Assembly (NCBI GenBank): GCA_003448875.1
Contig: DLXG01000175.1
Location: 1-6,835 of the forward strand
DNA length: 6,835 nucleotides
Reading direction: 5' to 3'
DNA from: Anaerolineaceae bacterium
Lineage (GTDB): Bacteria > Chloroflexota > Anaerolineae > Anaerolineales > Anaerolineaceae
Part shown: positions 4,904 to 6,835 of the stretch, piece by piece
How positions within the stretch are numbered: the first letter of the stretch is position 1
Layout of the letters: each line of letters starts with the position of its first letter
Notes under the pieces: generated by a model
The model's input: the letters and a program-made list of their open reading frames with translations, nothing else
What the model was told of the DNA's origin: nothing
Databases searched by the model: none
Program-made: the position numbers and the translations under genes

Positions 4904-6252
4904 TGGCAAGGCGCTGGCTGCAACAATGGCGGGAGGATCGCTTATTACGTACGGTTGTGCGTAATTCGTCCTACCTGTTCTCTTCCAATACCATCAGCAT
5001 GGGGCTGGCCTCATTACAGGGCTTGCTGGCAGCCGCCCTGTTGAACGTAGGTGATTACGGTCTGCTAGGGATGATTATTGCCTACGCTTCAAATGTCAAT
5101 CGTCTGCTTTCCTTCCGCATGAATGAACTGGTGATCAAATATGCCGGGCAGTATCTGGCGGAGGAAAAGAAGGAAAGGGCAGCAGCGGTGATCAAGGCGG
5201 CCGGCATGAGCGAGGCTTTTACCTCGCTGGTAGCGTATGGGTTGCTGATCCTCACTGCACAGCTGGCAGCCGTGTACATTATCAAGGATGAGCGAGCCGC
5301 CCCATGGATTGTTCTGTATGGGCTGGCTTTGCTGGCCAATCTGGTAACGGAAACTTCCAGCGCCGTTCTCCAATTGGGCGGCCATTTCCGCACGTTGGCG
5401 ATTTTAAATCTCACTCAAAATGTGCTTACCGCTGGCTGGATTGGTACGGTTTTCCTGTTGCGTGGCGGGTTATTTGATGTGTTGATGGCCTATCTGGCAG
5501 GCAAGTTCGTTTATGGAATGGGATTAATGATTGCGGCTTTGTACTGGATGCGGCCTTTGGTAGGCGAGGGGTGGTGGAGGATACCCCTAACCAGTCTGAC
5601 CGGGAAGAAAGAACTGGCAAAGTTCGCCATCAGCACCAACCTCAGTCAGACGGTCAACATGCTCATTCGGGATAACGAAGTGCTGTGGGTGGGGTTCTTC
5701 CTCTCGCCGGTGGAAGCGGGTTATTATAAATTCGGCCTGGCCATTATGAATGTGGTCGTTTTGCCGATTTCGCCGTTCATTCAGACCACTTTTCCAGAAA
5801 TCAACCGGGCGGTGACGCTGCGAATCTGGGATCGGCTGCGGGCGTTGCTGCGCCGCACCAGCCTGATTGCCGCCGGCTGGAGTGGGGCGGCGGGTTTGGG
5901 GATGCTGGTTGCAGGCCCATATCTCTTGTCTATTTTCAAGGATGGGGCTTACTTGCCTGCCTTCCCTGTGATTCTGGTCTTATTTGCCGGTTTCAGTTTC
6001 GCCAATCTGTTTTACTGGAATCGCCCCCTGCTGCTGGCGCTCGGCAATCCCAATTTTCCGTTGCTGGTTACCTTTTCAGTAGGGCTGATTAAAACAGTTT
6101 TGATGTTCTTGCTGGTGCGGCGGTTTGGGGTTATCATGCAGGCGGTTTTGATGAGCGGTTACTTCATCATTTCGATAGGCATCATCGTGATTAAAGGGCT
6201 GCGGCAGGTTTACCATCTCCAAAAAGCCTCGGAACAGGTTCAACTGGCGTGA
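4903..6252 (+). CDS. Wzx-like polysaccharide/lipid-linked oligosaccharide flippase (MOP superfamily)
   Basis: Integral inner-membrane protein of 449 residues from this start, expected to flip a lipid-linked glycan from the cytoplasmic to the outer leaflet. I count about twelve hydrophobic segments, near residues 24-46, 50-70, 105-125, 130-150, 165-187, 190-215, 240-265, 272-297, 325-350, 360-385, 390-412 and 415-440. The opening RNSSYLFSSNTIS (20-32) and the GDYGLLGMI segment (50-58) are typical of the polysaccharide-biosynthesis (Wzx/RfbX) branch, as is YWNRPLLLALGNP before segment 11. Charged residues within the seventh segment (IRDNE) would be plausible substrate contacts. The GTG at 4903 is preferred because TAGTG overlaps the epimerase stop by one base, matching its neighbours; a GTG at 4873 would add 10 residues but lacks a ribosome site. 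The stop overlaps the next start by 4 nt (GTGA). Wzx substrates cannot be predicted from sequence. Confidence 0.85.
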   Translation: MARRWLQQWREDRLLRTVVRNSSYLFSSNTISMGLASLQGLLAAALLNVGDYGLLGMIIAYASNVNRLLSFRMNELVIKYAGQYLAEEKKERAAAVIKAAGMSEAFTSLVAYGLLILTAQLAAVYIIKDERAAPWIVLYGLALLANLVTETSSAVLQLGGHFRTLAILNLTQNVLTAGWIGTVFLLRGGLFDVLMAYLAGKFVYGMGLMIAALYWMRPLVGEGWWRIPLTSLTGKKELAKFAISTNLSQTVNMLIRDNEVLWVGFFLSPVEAGYYKFGLAIMNVVVLPISPFIQTTFPEINRAVTLRIWDRLRALLRRTSLIAAGWSGAAGLGMLVAGPYLLSIFKDGAYLPAFPVILVLFAGFSFANLFYWNRPLLLALGNPNFPLLVTFSVGLIKTVLMFLLVRRFGVIMQAVLMSGYFIISIGIIVIKGLRQVYHLQKASEQVQLA

Positions 6253-6835
6253 AAATTGGCTGTATCACCTCTTTTCGCATTCCATCAAAGGCTGCCAACA
6301 GTATTCAAGTGATGAAGGTTGGGCAGGCACTCTCTCAGCTTGGACATGAGGTGATTTTATTCACGCCCGGCAATGTGCATACCCCCTGGAAAGAACTGGC
6401 GGCTTTATACGGTTTGAGTTTGCCTTTTGAGGTTATCTGGCTGCCGGATTACCCGGCCTTGAAGCGTTACGATTTTGCAGTCAATGCCGTTCGGCAGGCC
6501 GGGCGGAGAAAGGCGGACTTGATCTACACCTGGCTGCCACAGGCGGGATTGCTGGGTAGTTTGCTCGGTTTTCCGGTCGTGCTGGAAATTCACGACCGAC
6601 CAACCGGCAGGCTTGGGGTCTGGCTGCTGCGGCGAATCATCCAATCCGGCGGAGAGAAGCGTTTCGCAGTGATCACGCGGGCTCTGGAACGCGCTCTACG
6701 CCAGGAATTTCGGCTTGCTTTAAAAGGGGAAGAAGTCATCATTGCACCAAATGGTGTGGATTTGCAGCGTTTTGAGCAGTTGCCACCACCCTCGGAGGCT
6801 CGCCGTCAATTGAACCTGCCTCAGGAATTGACAGC
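6249..6835 (+). CDS. GT4-family glycosyltransferase, N-terminal part (runs off the window)
   Basis: The frame opens at GTG 6249, inside the flippase stop (GTGA overlap), and stays open to the right edge: 195 codons plus two bases, with no stop seen. The visible part is the N-terminal acceptor domain of a GT-B fold and the beginning of the donor domain. It starts with a beta strand and Gly-rich turn, then SIQVMKVGQALSQLGHEV at 18-35, typical of GT4 enzymes (Gly32-His33-Glu34). EIHDRP is at 113-118, where many GT4 proteins have an H/D-containing motif near the active site. APNGVDLQRF at about 166-175 is the classic GT4 linker before the nucleotide-sugar-binding domain. The donor-site EX7E motif lies beyond the window. 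A retaining sugar transfer onto a growing lipid-linked glycan fits the neighbouring flippase and nucleotide-sugar genes. The sugar is unknown. Confidence 0.85.
   Translation, partial: MKIGCITSFRIPSKAANSIQVMKVGQALSQLGHEVILFTPGNVHTPWKELAALYGLSLPFEVIWLPDYPALKRYDFAVNAVRQAGRRKADLIYTWLPQAGLLGSLLGFPVVLEIHDRPTGRLGVWLLRRIIQSGGEKRFAVITRALERALRQEFRLALKGEEVIIAPNGVDLQRFEQLPPPSEARRQLNLPQELT

Noticed and set aside
1..6835. CRISPR array, riboswitch, tRNA/rRNA, IS element, toxin-antitoxin or defence module
   Set aside because: No regularly spaced repeats, RNA-like folded leader, transposase or integrase motif, or terminal inverted repeats were seen; the window is filled by recognised housekeeping and glycan genes.

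Overview
The window is compact bacterial chromosome, with every gene on the + strand and almost no intergenic DNA. Protein style (TsaE, TsaB, family-4 UDG and flippase wording), moderately GC-rich composition and mixed ATG/GTG/TTG starts fit Chloroflexota, most likely class Anaerolineae. That assignment is from recognition of protein style, not from a search. No stretch over about 50 bases lacks a gene, and I see no RNA gene, CRISPR array, IS element, integrase or intrinsic terminator.

Layout. (1) 1-168 is the C-terminal end of a glycosyltransferase-like protein with a MurG/GT28-type tail. (2) 176-2548 is a housekeeping block: tsaE, tsaB, a rimI-type N-acetyltransferase and a family-4 Fe-S uracil-DNA glycosylase, joined by 0-nt spacing, a 4-nt overlap and a 14-nt overlap. 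It appears to start from its own promoter: a perfect TATAAT box overlaps the stop codon of the previous gene and lies 6 nt before the tsaE ATG, which suggests a leaderless transcript. (3) 2549-2597 is a short AT-rich gap carrying a degenerate 9-nt tandem repeat. (4) 2598 to the right edge is a surface-polysaccharide block: a UDP-HexNAc (WbpA-like) 6-dehydrogenase, a UDP-glucuronate-4-epimerase-like SDR, a Wzx-type flippase and the start of a GT4 glycosyltransferase. These are joined by 1-nt or 4-nt stop/start overlaps, and the cluster continues beyond 6835.

How the genes work together. TsaE and TsaB are partners of TsaD (not in this window) in making the t6A37 modification of ANN-decoding tRNAs. 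RimI acetylates protein N-termini (classically ribosomal protein bS18) and is often found beside tsaB. The uracil-DNA glycosylase starts base-excision repair; its last five residues, QLSLF, are a textbook beta sliding clamp-binding peptide. In the second block the dehydrogenase and epimerase would make an acidic nucleotide sugar (UDP-GlcNAcA to UDP-GalNAcA, or UDP-GlcA to UDP-GalA). The GT4 enzyme would help assemble a lipid-linked glycan, and the flippase would move it across the membrane.

I found no wholly novel system. The points most worth a second look are the clamp motif on the glycosylase, the leaderless promoter built into a stop codon, and the repeat-bearing junction between the two gene blocks.
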